Shown: positions 18,002 to 28,400 of the stretch, piece by piece | Layout of the letters: every line of letters starts with the position of its first letter | Position numbering within the stretch: position 1 is the first letter of the stretch | Assembly (NCBI GenBank): GCA_948144175.1 | Contig: CANXME010000095.1 | Location: forward strand, 1,426,001 to 1,490,000 | Direction: 5' to 3' | Origin: Closterium sp. NIES-65 | Lineage: Eukaryota; Streptophyta; Zygnematophyceae; Desmidiales; Closteriaceae | DNA length: 64,000 bases | Made by a program: the position numbers and the translations under genes | Notes under the pieces: generated by a model | What the model was told of the DNA's origin: nothing | The model's input: the letters and a program-made list of their open reading frames with translations, nothing else | Databases searched by the model: none

Positions 18002-21000
18002 ATGGCCCGTCGTGCACACGCTCTACTGTCAACGGCACTGTTACAGATGCTGCTGTCGGTTACATTGTTACAGCTGCGAGCGTCGCCAACGTCAGCGGCG
18101 TCCTCAGCCGATCTAGCCACAGCGACGGGGTTTACCACAGCCGGCGGGGTTACCGCAGCTGGCGGGGTTGCTACCACAACCAATAGGGTTACCACAGCTT
18201 CCGAAAAGAAACCGGCTGGTAACCGATGTGATATGCTCGCCGGCCGGTAAGCTGCTACCGGCTCATTCGTTCCCCCCCGCCTCGTTACACCTGCTATCTG
18301 TTCACTCTATATCGCGCTCTTCCCCCTCTGGCGTTCGGCTGGGTTCGCACCCGCTTCCGGCCGCGGCACCCACACGGCTGGGTCTTGCATTGCACACCTC
18401 CCAGCTAAATGCGAACTTACTTCCGAACACATGGGGCGCCTCCCGTCTCTTTATTTCCTCCTCTTTCCCCATTCACCTTTCCGTTTCCTCGTTCTCATTC
18501 ATTTCATCGTATCCTCTTCGACTTCCCCCCCCTGCCCAATGCACCCTCCACCTCTTCTCGCCCCCGTCCCCCACCGCATTGCACCCCTCCCAGCTGGATG
18601 CGAACCCACTTTCAGCCGCGGCGCTACACGGGTCTCAGCTGCAAGAGCATCGATACGCATTACAACTGCGAGAAGAACGGGCGCCCCAACCTCAAATACC
18701 TCGATTATGAGTGGCGCATTCCCGGCTGTAGCCTCAAGCGGTGAGTCAATGTCAGCTGCAGGAGCGTCGACCCGTGCTACAGCTGTGAGAAGAACGGGCG
18801 CCCCAACCTCAAATACCTCGATTACGAGTGGCGTATTCCCGGCTGTAGCATCAAGCGGTGAGTCAATCCCGGCTGTAGCATCAAGCGGTGAGTCAATCCC
18901 GGCTGTAGCATCAAGCGGTAAGCCAATACCGGCTGTAGCATCAAGCGATTATTCGCCTCCTGCTGTCGCCCACCGCAATTCACCGTCATTCATCCCGTTA
19001 TTTCCTCCACCCAATTTTACAGCCCCCCTACACTGCCAGCTTCGCCCCCTCGGCCTTCCTCGCGCGCAACAAGGTCTGCATGATCGTGGGGGACTCGCAC
19101 GCCCTCCTTCCCCCCACTCCCCATTTCCTCCAACCAGCTTCCTCGCCTCATCATCCCTCGTCCCTCATCCCACTTTCCCCCCACCAGCTTCGACAAGTCG
19201 CCCTTCCTCGCTCTGATGCGCAACAAGGTGTTCATGATCGTCGGGGACTCGTACGCCCTCTTTCCGCCCACTCCCCCCTTTCTGATGCGCAACACCACCC
19301 ATTCCTCACCAGCTTCGACCCTGCGGCCTTCCTCGCGCTGATGCGAAACAAGGTGTTTATGATCGTCGGGGACTCGTACGCGCTCAACCTGCACGCGTCC
19401 TTCCGATGCCTCATCGAGTCCGTCGCGGTCACTCAGGTGCGATGCAGGTTACTAGTAGCCCTAGGCTTGCAGCCGTGGCTCACTCGTACGCGCTCAACCT
19501 GCACGCGTCAATCCGATGCCTCATCGAGTCCGTTGCAGTGGCGCAGGTGAGATGCTACCTGCCCTACAATGGTGGTGGTTACAACAGTGGTTACCCTACG
19601 ATGGCAGCTATAGCGGCACACTCCTACGCCCCCCACCTGCACGCATCCATCCAGTCCGGTGCCTCATCGAGTCCGTCGCAGTGACGCAGGTGAGATGCGA
19701 CCTACCCTACAATGCCGTGTGCAGTATTTCGATGGTAATATCTTCTCCAGGCATGCCGTGCCCCTCCCTCTCCCCACGCCCCTCCCTCTCCCCACGCCCC
19801 TCCCTCTCCCCACGCCCCTTTCTCAAACCATACCACGCCACACCGTGCTATCTGCAGAGCCTCGAGGGGAATCTCTTCAACACGGGCGTGCCCTCAAACG
19901 GCTTCAGAGTGCCGTCCCACAATGCCACCACCATCCGCACGGTTTCCTTCACCCCACTCACTCCCTTCATCCTACCTGGCCCCACATTGTCTGCTGCACT
20001 GCAGAACTTGAATGGGAGCCTATTCAAACCTGGGGTGCCTGCGAGGCAATTCAGAGTGCCGTCCCACAAAGCCACCATCATCCGCGTTGCGCTCTTCACC
20101 AAACAATGCCCTTTCTTCACCCCACTCACGCCCTTCCTTCCCCCCACACCTCTCGCCGTGCGCAGAACTTCAATGGGACTCTGTTCAAGACGGGCGTGCC
20201 GGCAAGGGGCTTCAGAGTGCCGTCGCACAATGCCACCATCATCCGCATTGCTTCCGCCTTCCTCCTGTACGGCGAACCTGACGTGCGTATCCAGATAAGC
20301 ATGCATGGATGGAGCATGCACCAGATAAGCATGCATGGATGGAGCATGCACCAGATAAGCATGCATGGATGGAGCATGCATACCAGATAAGCATGCATAC
20401 CAGATAAACATGCATGGATGGAGCATGGCTGTACTGTGTGAGTGAACGTGAACCTGATGTGTGCACCGAGATAAGAACATGCAATGCAAAGCGTGCTGCA
20501 TGTGAGTGTGCAGCGCAGCAAACCTGATGTGAGTACCCAGATATACACATGTGAAGTGTGACGTGTGTGTGTGACAGTATCGATGCATGCACTATACTAC
20601 GCGAGACATTTACTGTGTGACTGTACAGTGCGTGTTGCAAAAACATGTGGAATGCAGCACAATACATGTAGTAAGTGACAGTAAGGCAAACCAGATTTGC
20701 AAGCATTCAAAAACCTATACCTATCCTCCACAGTCTATGTTGTTATTTCATCTCTCCCTCTATCTAACTTTCTCTATATTTGTCATCTCTCTGTCTTTCT
20801 CATTGCTCAGGGCGAGCGCAGTGTGAGGAGCATGTGGACGGACAGGTATGGTTGTGCAGGTGTGTGACGCTATGGCTGAATTGGGTGAACCTGTTGTTGT
20901 CTATAATGTCATCCCTTTTTTTTCTATCATGCTATTCCCCCTCCACCCCTTTTCAACCCTGTTCGGTGGCGCAGGGAGAAAGGAGTGTGAAGAGCACGTG

Positions 21001-22368
21001 GACGGTATGGCTGGATCGGGTCAACCCCGAATGGGCGGATCTGCTGCCATTCACCGACTATGTGGTCATGAGCACCGGCTACTGGTACACCAGTGTACGT
21101 TGGGCTGGTTGGCATGTTTTGATTGATGTGATAGGCACAAGCTGGTACATGATTGATGTGTTAGGCACAGGCTGGTACACCAGTGTACACCAGCGTATGT
21201 TACTCTCAACGAGTCAATTTTTATCAAGCACTGGCTATTGGTACACCAGTGTATGCTACTCTGAACTGAGTCAGCTTATAATGAGCACTCGGTACTGCCA
21301 CCCTCTTCTGCCCCCACCACCCTCCATCGGTCCATCCTCTGTTGTCTCTGCACCCTCCATCTTAGATTCCACTTAAAGCCCTGGGTGGGAGCACAAGCAG
21401 CACCATTTCTTTAGCAGCAGGAACTCCATTCCAAGCTACCTTGTCATACAAGCTTCGGGGGGGAAAAGTGGCACTGTCTTGTCTTGTCGGCACAAGCGCC
21501 ATTCTTACTTCAGCAACAGCACCACTCAGCTCTCTTGTTTCGCTGTTCATCCCTCCCTTGCTTTGCCTGCAGGCACGGGAGGAGAAGCGCCACTATTACT
21601 TGAGCAACAGCACCACGCAGCTCGCTTGGAACCCTGACCAGCTCATCACCATGCAAACCGCTCTAACCACCCTCATCACCCATTTCAACCGCCTTAAATA
21701 CCGCGGCCTCCCCATGTTCCTCTCCTTCACCTCCTCCCACTACGGATTCGAGCTCGCGGGCACGGAGGCGGCTAGAGGGGCACAGTATAATTGCACGGAC
21801 GCGTGGCGGCCAATCGGATGGCGCCAGGTGTCGCAGAGGGAATGGGCAGTTGAAGACATGCGGACGCGGAATGCGCAAGTGCAGGTGGGAAAATGGGCCG
21901 GAGGTGATGCTTTTCTGGTGAAGGGAATGTAGGTGTGGGATCGTCAGTGTGTATGATTTTGTCCTTGTGCGTGTGTGTGCGTGTGTGTGTTTTCATGTAT
22001 GTGTGCGTGCGTGTACCTACGTTGTGCTTATTTTCCTGCGTGCGCCTGTCTATCTAACGATGAAGCAGCTACAATGGCGGGTATGGAATTGACCTTTCTG
22101 AGAAGTCTGTACAGGTTCAATAGGCATAAGTTTTATGAATTCCTGTTGTTCCATTCCAACCATGTATTGGTGCTTGCAGATTCTACGCAAAGCGAAGAAC
22201 TTCAAGGTTCTGGACATCACATATTCCACGCTCTTCCGCCCTGATGCTCATCTTAAAAACCACAATAAAGGGGATGGCGGATTTGACTGCGCCCATTGGT
22301 GCATCCCTGGTGTACCTGACATGTGGTCTGATCTCATCTACAACTTTGTTATGAATAACAAGAAATAA
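18002..22368 (+). CDS. TBL1: trichome birefringence-like O-acetyltransferase
   Basis: TBL/PMR5 proteins are Golgi type II enzymes that put acetyl groups on cell-wall polysaccharides such as xylan or mannan. I assembled seven exons: 18002-18246, 18594-18740, 19313-19436, 20166-20282, 20975-21094, 21573-21884, 22180-22368. All introns are GT-AG and the join gives 417 residues in one frame. Residues about 7-26 are a hydrophobic signal anchor. The PMR5N domain starts CDMLAGRW (76-83) and includes NGRPNLKYLDYEW. The esterase domain has GDS (Ser152) and DCAHWCIPGVPD (Asp391, His394), the full catalytic set. Exon 6 encodes a diverged SHY region. Nearly every intron holds partial copies of the adjacent exon. 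The acetyl acceptor cannot be told. Main doubts are the exon 1 start and possible alternative exons. Confidence 0.85.
18338..18420 (+). repeat. Two decayed copies of the exon 2 start (TBL1 intron 1)
   Basis: About 18338-18390 and 18401-18420 resemble the start of exon 2 (CTGGATGCGAACCCACTT... then CCGCGGCGCTACACGG). The second is preceded by CTCCCAG like the real acceptor. Both break off before the PMR5N cysteine core. Confidence 0.65.
18747..18950 (+). repeat. Near-complete exon 2 copy plus repeats of its 3' end
   Basis: About 18750-18858 repeats most of exon 2, including NGRPNLKYLDYEW and a GTGAGT donor. It is followed by at least three further copies of a 30-bp unit that joins the exon end (TCCCGGCTGTAGCATCAAGCG) to the donor. 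The full copy could be an alternative exon 2; the short copies could act as decoy donors. Confidence 0.8.
19038..19260 (+). repeat. Two truncated exon 3 copies upstream of exon 3
   Basis: About 19038-19105 and 19187-19260 each start with an AG acceptor, copy the first ~70 nt of exon 3 (FLALMRNKVFMIVGDSYAL in the second), and stop just after the GDS codons. The real exon 3 follows at 19313. Confidence 0.85.
19470..19692 (+). repeat. Two truncated exon 3 copies downstream of exon 3
   Basis: About 19470-19550 and 19610-19690 begin at the SYALN point where the upstream copies stop. They run to the exon end (CLIESVAVAQ type) and keep a GTGAG donor. They complement the upstream copies and flank the only complete exon 3. 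Confidence 0.85.
19740..19812 (+). repeat. Short tandem repeat CCCTCTCCCCACGCC (intron 3)
   Basis: Four imperfect tandem copies of a 15-bp C-rich unit (CTCCCTCTCCCCACGCCC) lie just before the exon 4 copies. No coding meaning. Confidence 0.7.
19855..20095 (+). repeat. Two partial exon 4 copies upstream of exon 4
   Basis: About 19858-19945 and 20017-20095 each follow a CTGCAG acceptor and encode the exon 4 start (LFNTGVPSNGFRVPSHNAT and a close variant). They diverge before the exon's last third. The complete third copy (20166-20282) is the one that joins in frame and matches the 117-nt length of TBL2 exon 4. Confidence 0.85.
20286..20412 (+). repeat. 30-bp tandem repeat at start of TBL1 intron 4
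   Basis: About three and a half copies of a 30-bp unit, AGATAAGCATGCATGGATGG plus AGCATGCACC, directly downstream of the exon 4 donor. It contains the palindrome GCATGC. Confidence 0.85.
20812..20848 (+). repeat. Truncated exon 5 copy upstream of exon 5
   Basis: It follows a TTGCTCAG acceptor and copies the first ~33 nt of exon 5 (GERSVRSMWTD against GERSVKSTWTV), then is followed by GTATGG, itself a plausible donor. The real exon 5 starts at 20975. Confidence 0.75.
21130..21300 (+). repeat. Copies of the exon 5 end downstream of exon 5
   Basis: Several partial repeats of the exon end (GGCTGGTACACCAGTGTA type) at about 21140-21200, 21235-21260 and 21283-21300. They correspond to GYWYTS plus the donor. 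Confidence 0.7.
21430..21537 (+). repeat. Decayed exon 6 copy upstream of exon 6
   Basis: The segment around 21487-21537 reads like the exon 6 start (CGCCATTCTTACTTCAGCAACAGCACCACTCAGCTC against CGCCACTATTACTTGAGCAACAGC...). It lies just before the genuine exon at 21573. Confidence 0.75.
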
Positions 22369-22369
22369 A
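22364..22369 (+). promoter_or_regulatory. Possible polyadenylation signal of TBL1
   Basis: AATAAA overlaps the TBL1 stop codon. With TBL2 ending 88 bp further on the other strand, 3' untranslated space is very short and the two transcripts may overlap. Signal use is not proven. Confidence 0.35.
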
Positions 22370-22456
22370 TCAAACTACAGTGACCGGAAACCTCTATTTT
22401 TTAAGATACAGTACCTTCAATATACTGTATTTACCTGCCTAAAAGTACTGTGTTAT

Positions 22457-25400
22457 CTATATGTAGTCCATAACATGAGAATAAAGAATATCAGACCATG
22501 TATCTGGTATGCCAGGTAGGCACCAATGCAGGCAATCAACACCCTTGGGACTTTCACAGTGGTTCTGAAGGTGCCCGTCTGGCCGAAAAACAGAGAGTGG
22601 GGTCACATCAACCACTCTGAACTCCTCATATTGCTGCACAACCTGCAACACAAGCAGCATCAGATACGGTGTACACATTACAGAGATGCGCAAATCCACA
22701 GTATGTACTGCGCGCTTGCTGGGAGCCTCCAAGGCACCGACAGCATGCATCCTGTCCTGTGCAGAACCAGCAGGGAGCTTGAGCCTGATCGTCCCGATCA
22801 TTCACACTTGGCACCCTACTATACTCACCCTGATTGTGTATGTTAAGCCTCCAATGCATATGTAGCCCCTGGGTTACAGATGCAGTTATACCCAGCCGCA
22901 GGCAAAGAAATGCTACAGCACGCTACAGCTCACCAATTCGCCTCAATCTGCGTGTTTCGAGCCTCTGGATGCCTGTAGTGCACAGCGCTGCGGCTGCAGC
23001 TGTAGCTGCCACAGCACCCGGCTTCAGAGGCTGCATGTCCGCGCTACAGCCGGAAGTGACTTAAACCTAGAATAAACCCCAGCATTCATTCATCGCTCAC
23101 CCCACCACCCACATCACCTCCTAGACCTCACCTCTATCTGTGCGTTCCGAGCGTCCATCGCATCTGTAGCTCACCACGCCCCTTCCAGAACCTCCAGCCC
23201 CACCGGCCGCATGTAGGAGCAACAACCTATTCCATCCCAGCCCCTCAGCACCGCTCCAAACCCACCTCTATCTGTGCGTTCCGAGCGTCCATCGCATCTG
23301 CAGCCCACTGTGCCCCTTCCAGAGCCTCCACCCCCACGGGGCGCATGTAGGAGCTACAGCCGAGCTCGCGAGCCGTGCTGTTGAGTCTCACTTTCTCGTG
23401 CACGGGCGAGTAGGTGAGCAGCATGGGCACCCCCGTGTAGTTGATGCTGCGCGTGAAACGTGCGACTGTGTGCAGGGCGGTTTGCATGGTGGCCATGCGG
23501 TTCTCGCTTGGCTGCTCCTTATTGTCCACCATGTAGTGCCGCTTCTTGAGGTTGGCCTGGAGAGGGGAGGTGGGAGGGAACAGGGAAGAGTTGGGGTGAC
23601 GGACTTTCAAGGCTCCTGAAAAGGCTTGGCTGCTCCTTGTTGCCCACCATGTAGTGCCGCTTCTTGAGGTCGGCCTGGAGAGGGGAGGTCGGGGGCGGAT
23701 GAAGAATAATGTTGAAGGGTGGAAGACAGATGAGTGCTCGCGCATTTACATAGCTGCGGAGCACTTGAGGTTGGCCTGGAGGGGGGTGATGGGGCGGAGG
23801 TGAGGTGAGGAGCAGGGGTGCAGGGCTTCTGAGACATCTGAAACGGCTTGGCGGCACTTTGTTGCCCCCCTGTAGTGCCACTTCTTGAGATTGGCCCGGA
23901 GGGGGAGGTGCGGAAAAGAGGGGAGGAAGAATTGGGTTGAAGGGTTGAGGGGAGATGACTGTATGGAGGGCAGTTTGCATGGTGACTATGCGGTCCTGGC
24001 TTGGCTCGGCTACATAAATATCAATTATGCAACCTGTAGCACTATATTTTAGGGCGTATTGAACTCACAATGGTGTACCAAGCTCCGGTCCCAAAGACCA
24101 CATAGTCGGAGTATGGAAGCACAGGCGACCAATTAGGATGCACCTGGTCCAGATGCACCGTCCATGTGCTCGCCGTGGTCCTATCGCCCTGTTGAGGCAG
24201 AGGAGGGAGAGGGAGAGTGGAGAGGGGAGAGTGGAGAGGGGAGAGTGGAGAGGGGTGAGTGGAGAGGGGAGAGTGGAGAGGGGAGAGTGGAGAGGGGAGA
24301 GTGGAGAGGGGAGAGTGGAGAGGGGAGAGTGGAGAGGGGAGAGTGGAGAGGGGTGAGTGGAGAGGGGAGAGTGGAGAGGGGTGAGTGGAGAGGGGAGAGT
24401 GGAGAGGGGAGAGTGGAGAGGGGAGAGTGGAGAGGGGTGAGTGGAGAGGGGAGAACGGAGAGGGGAGAGTGGAGAGGGGAGAGTGGAGAGGGGTGAGTGG
24501 AGAGGGGAGAGTGGAGAGGGGAGAGTGGAGAGGGGTGAGGGGAAGGGAAGGTTGCAGAGGAGCATGGAGTGAGCAACAGGAGCAGTACAGGTGCACCGTC
24601 CACGGGCTGGCTGTGGTCCTATCACGCTGGTGTGGCAGAGGAGAGAGGGGAGAGGGGAGAGGGGAGAGGGGAGAGGGGAGAGGGGAGAGGGGAGAGGGAA
24701 GAAGGGAGAGGGGAGAGGGGAAAGGGAGAGGGGGGAGGGGAGAGGGGAGATTGGAGGAGTCACAGGTACAGGATCACAGGGTTGAACACAGGGGAGGTAA
24801 TGCGATCCAAATGCACCCGGGTCAGATGCGTCATCCTTGTGCTTGCAGTGGACTTGTTGCCCTGGTGAGGCAGATGGGAGGAGGCACCAGACAATAGGGT
24901 TGAGCAGCAGGTGGTATCCAGATGCGCCTGATCCAGATGCGCCTGATCCAGATGCGCCTGATCCAGATGTGCCTGATCCAGATGCGTTTGATCCAGATGC
25001 GCCTGATCCAGATGCGCCTGATCCAGATGCGCCTGATCCAGATGCGCCTGATCCAGATGCGTTTGATCCAGATGCGCCTGATCCAGATGCGTTTGATCCA
25101 GATGCGCCTGATCCAGATGCGCCTGATCCAGATGCGCCTGATCCAGATGCGCCTGATCCAGATGCGTTTGATCCAGATGCGCCTGATCCAGATGCGTCTG
25201 ATCCAGATGCGCCTGATCCAGATGTGTTTGATCCAGATGCGCCTGATCCAGATGCGCCTGATCCAGATGCGTTTGATCCAGATGCACCTGATCCAGATGC
25301 GCCTGATCCAGATGCGTTTGATCCAGATGCGCCTGATCCAGATGCGCCTGATCCAGATGCGCCTGATCCAGGTGCGCCTGATCCAGATGCGTTTGATCCA

Positions 25401-28400
25401 GATGCGCCTGATCCAGATGCGTTTGATCCAGATGCGTCTGATCCAGATGCGCCTGATCCAGATGTGTTTGATCCAGATGCGCCTGACCCAGATGCGCCTG
25501 ATCCAGATGCACCTGATCCAGATGCGCCTAATCCAGATGCACCTGATCCAGATGCACCTGATCCAGATGCGCCTGATCCAGATGCGCCTGATCTAGATGC
25601 ACCGTCCAGGTGCTTGCAATGGCATTGGCTCAGAGCCTTGGTTGCAAGAGGGAAGGGAGAGCACGCAGGACGATATGTTAGACTAAAAGATGCCACCATG
25701 ACGCGAGTAGTGATTCATATTTGCGAGTAAAACTGAACGAGAAAAGGCAAGGCGTGAAAGCTGACTCAACTCGACTCGACTCACGAGAGCCGTTACACTT
25801 GGACAAGAATCGAATGCGAGTCAAGTACTGTGTTGCTCACTTTCAGCTATACATGTCAACATGGCTTGCCTGGCAACATGGCTTGCCTGGCAGCATGGCT
25901 TCCCTGGCAGCATGGCTTGCCTGGCAGCATGGCTTGCTTGGCAGCACCTAAGGCTTACACTGAGAATAGATGGGTCGAGGAACAAGGAGGCATGTTCTAA
26001 GATGCATCATAAGTCGAATACGGTGCATATCACTCTCAGGTAAACATGGCAGGATAGGCTGGCAGCAGCGGGGGCTTACTCTGGGAATAAACTGGACGAG
26101 GAGGGAGGAGTCGTGTTTTGAGATTTAACAAAGGTTGAATACGGTGCGCCTCACTACCAGGTACACATGGCAGAATGGATTGACAGCAGCAGAGGCTTAC
26201 ACTGGGAGTAGATTGGACGAGGAAGGAGGAGGCGTGGCTTAGGAAGGTGGCATTGAATTGCGGTGCAATCAAGGCGCGAGTTCTTGGCCCTCCTGGGAAC
26301 AGCGGGCCATCCCTGCTCTGTCCATGGGGGTTGGGAGGGCAGGCGGGTAAAACCAGGACGAGTGTGGAGGAAGGGAAGTGAGCATTGAGGTGTGGTGCAA
26401 TCACAGCATAAGTGTTTGGTCCTCCTGGGAACAGCGGGCCATCCCTGGGCGGGTTGGGAGGGCAGGCAGGTAGAAATATGAGTGTGGAGGAAGGGAAGGT
26501 TGCATGAACAGGGGCTGGGAGGGCAAGGGGTGCGGGTATGGGGGCAACGGGGGTTGGGAGGGGAAGGGGTGAGGGTAAGGGGCCAAGGGGGTTTGGGAGA
26601 AGAAGAGGTGAGGTTACTGGGCCAACAGGTTTGGGAGGGCAAAGGTGAAAGGAGGGAAGGGGACGTGTCGAGGCAGGGAAGCCTTGAAAATCTGGTGGAA
26701 AAAAGACAAGGAAGAAACCAGATGCATTCTGCTTTGCAGGCGTTTTTCTGGAAGGCAGATGCGTTGAACCTTGACAGTGTAAGGTCGCATTCCGGGTTGT
26801 TACGAACAACCTACTTCGTAACAAGCACCTTCAGCCGGGTTGTTTTTAGCAGGAACAACAACAGATCGTACTGTTAATCCTTTGCTAAAGATTTCTTTTA
26901 GACTGCTGCTCGCCTAATCATATGGCTGAACAACCTACTTCGTAACAAGCCACCACATGACGACGCTTCACGACTGTTGATGATCCTTTACTCGCCAATC
27001 AGTGTGCTCGATTCTCACCAAACTTGTTTGAAAGTCACTTTTTACGAGTCTGGTATGCGACCTAACACACGTGTTGGAGTGGCTGTCTGGATGAGGCACT
27101 GAAGAGTGGCAAGAGCTTCATGAAGAGACGCAACTAATATCGCCACGCAGGAAGGCTGATACAATGAATTTGGACAGTGTAACACACCTTGGTCGGAGTG
27201 GCTGTCTCGAGGAGGCACTGTAGGGCTCCAAAGAAATTCATGGAGACAGAATCCCCCACGACCAGAAACACCTTGTTGCGCATGTGCTCCAGGAAGGCAG
27301 ATGCATCGAACCTGGACATGGGGCAATGCGGAAGATGCACCGAAAGGTTCAGGATAATTGGTGCGTTTTGTGGGATATCATATATGCCAGTCATGTTGCA
27401 GGCATGTGAAAGCATGAGACCCGTTGCACTCACAAGCATGTTGTGCAATGTGCAGCTGGTCACGGCACAGACCTCTTACTACATCAAAGCTCAAGCCATG
27501 CCTCTCTCTCAAAGGCTGCGGCCTAAAACGTCGCAAGCATACTGTGCAGCGGAGCACAGCACCCTTAACCATTTGCCTCTGGCTCTCACAAGCCCCTCGT
27601 ACACACCTCTCAATGCAGCATCCGAGGTTGCGCCACTGGTACTGCAGGTACCTCAAGGCATGAGGCCTGAACCTCACACACACGTTGGTACCGGCAGGTA
27701 CCTCTCACAATCCATATGGTACCTCTCAGAACCCATACGGTACCTCTCACAACCCATACGGAACCTTTCACAACCCATACGCACCTCTCAATGCGGCAGC
27801 CAGGGCTGCGCCACTCGTACTGCAGGTACCGCATGTTGACACGCCCGTTGCGCTGGCAGTTGAACGCCCGACTCAGGCTCTTGCAGCTCTCGCCTGTGTA
27901 CTGTGGCTGGCGGGACGGGTTTGCCACCCAGCTGGTGGCGTGGGGAGGGCAGGGGAAACAGGAGGGTGAAGCAGGATTAGGCTCCTGCTACTCTCACCCA
28001 TGCATTGCGGATGGAGTAACGGGGTAGCGCCCGGCTGTTGTCACAGGGTTGGGTATGATATGAAACAACGGTACTCGTGCTTTTTGTCACATGCATAGGT
28101 ATGCATTAAGATTCGGCTCCTGCAGCTCTAGCCTGACATAACATGCAGGTCGCATGTGTGTATTTGTCACCTGACATAACATGCACGTCGCGTGTGTGTT
28201 TGTCATCTGACGTAACATGCAGGTGGCATGTGTGTATTTGTCACCTGACATACCATGCACGTCGCGTGTGTGCATTTGCCACCTGACATAACATGCAGGT
28301 CGCATCTGCGTATTTGTCACCTGACATACCATGCACGTCGCATGCGTGTATTTGTCACCTGACATACCATGCAGGTTGCGTGTGTGCATTTCCAACAGGT

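Noticed and set aside
18002..18250. A separate small secreted protein at TBL1 exon 1
   Set aside because: Its end, CDMLAGR followed by GTAAGC, is the start of a PMR5N domain at a donor and joins exon 2 in frame.
19038..19260. Upstream exon 3 copies as the true exon 3
   Set aside because: They lack the second half of the exon and do not reach a donor in frame. Only 19313-19436 matches the 124-nt length of TBL2 exon 3.
24065..25699. Long frames of Ser/Gly/Ala or His/Leu/Asp/Gln repeats (up to 544 codons) over the TBL2 intron
   Set aside because: Tandem units of 15 bp without stops open all frames. They lie in an intron and carry no domain.
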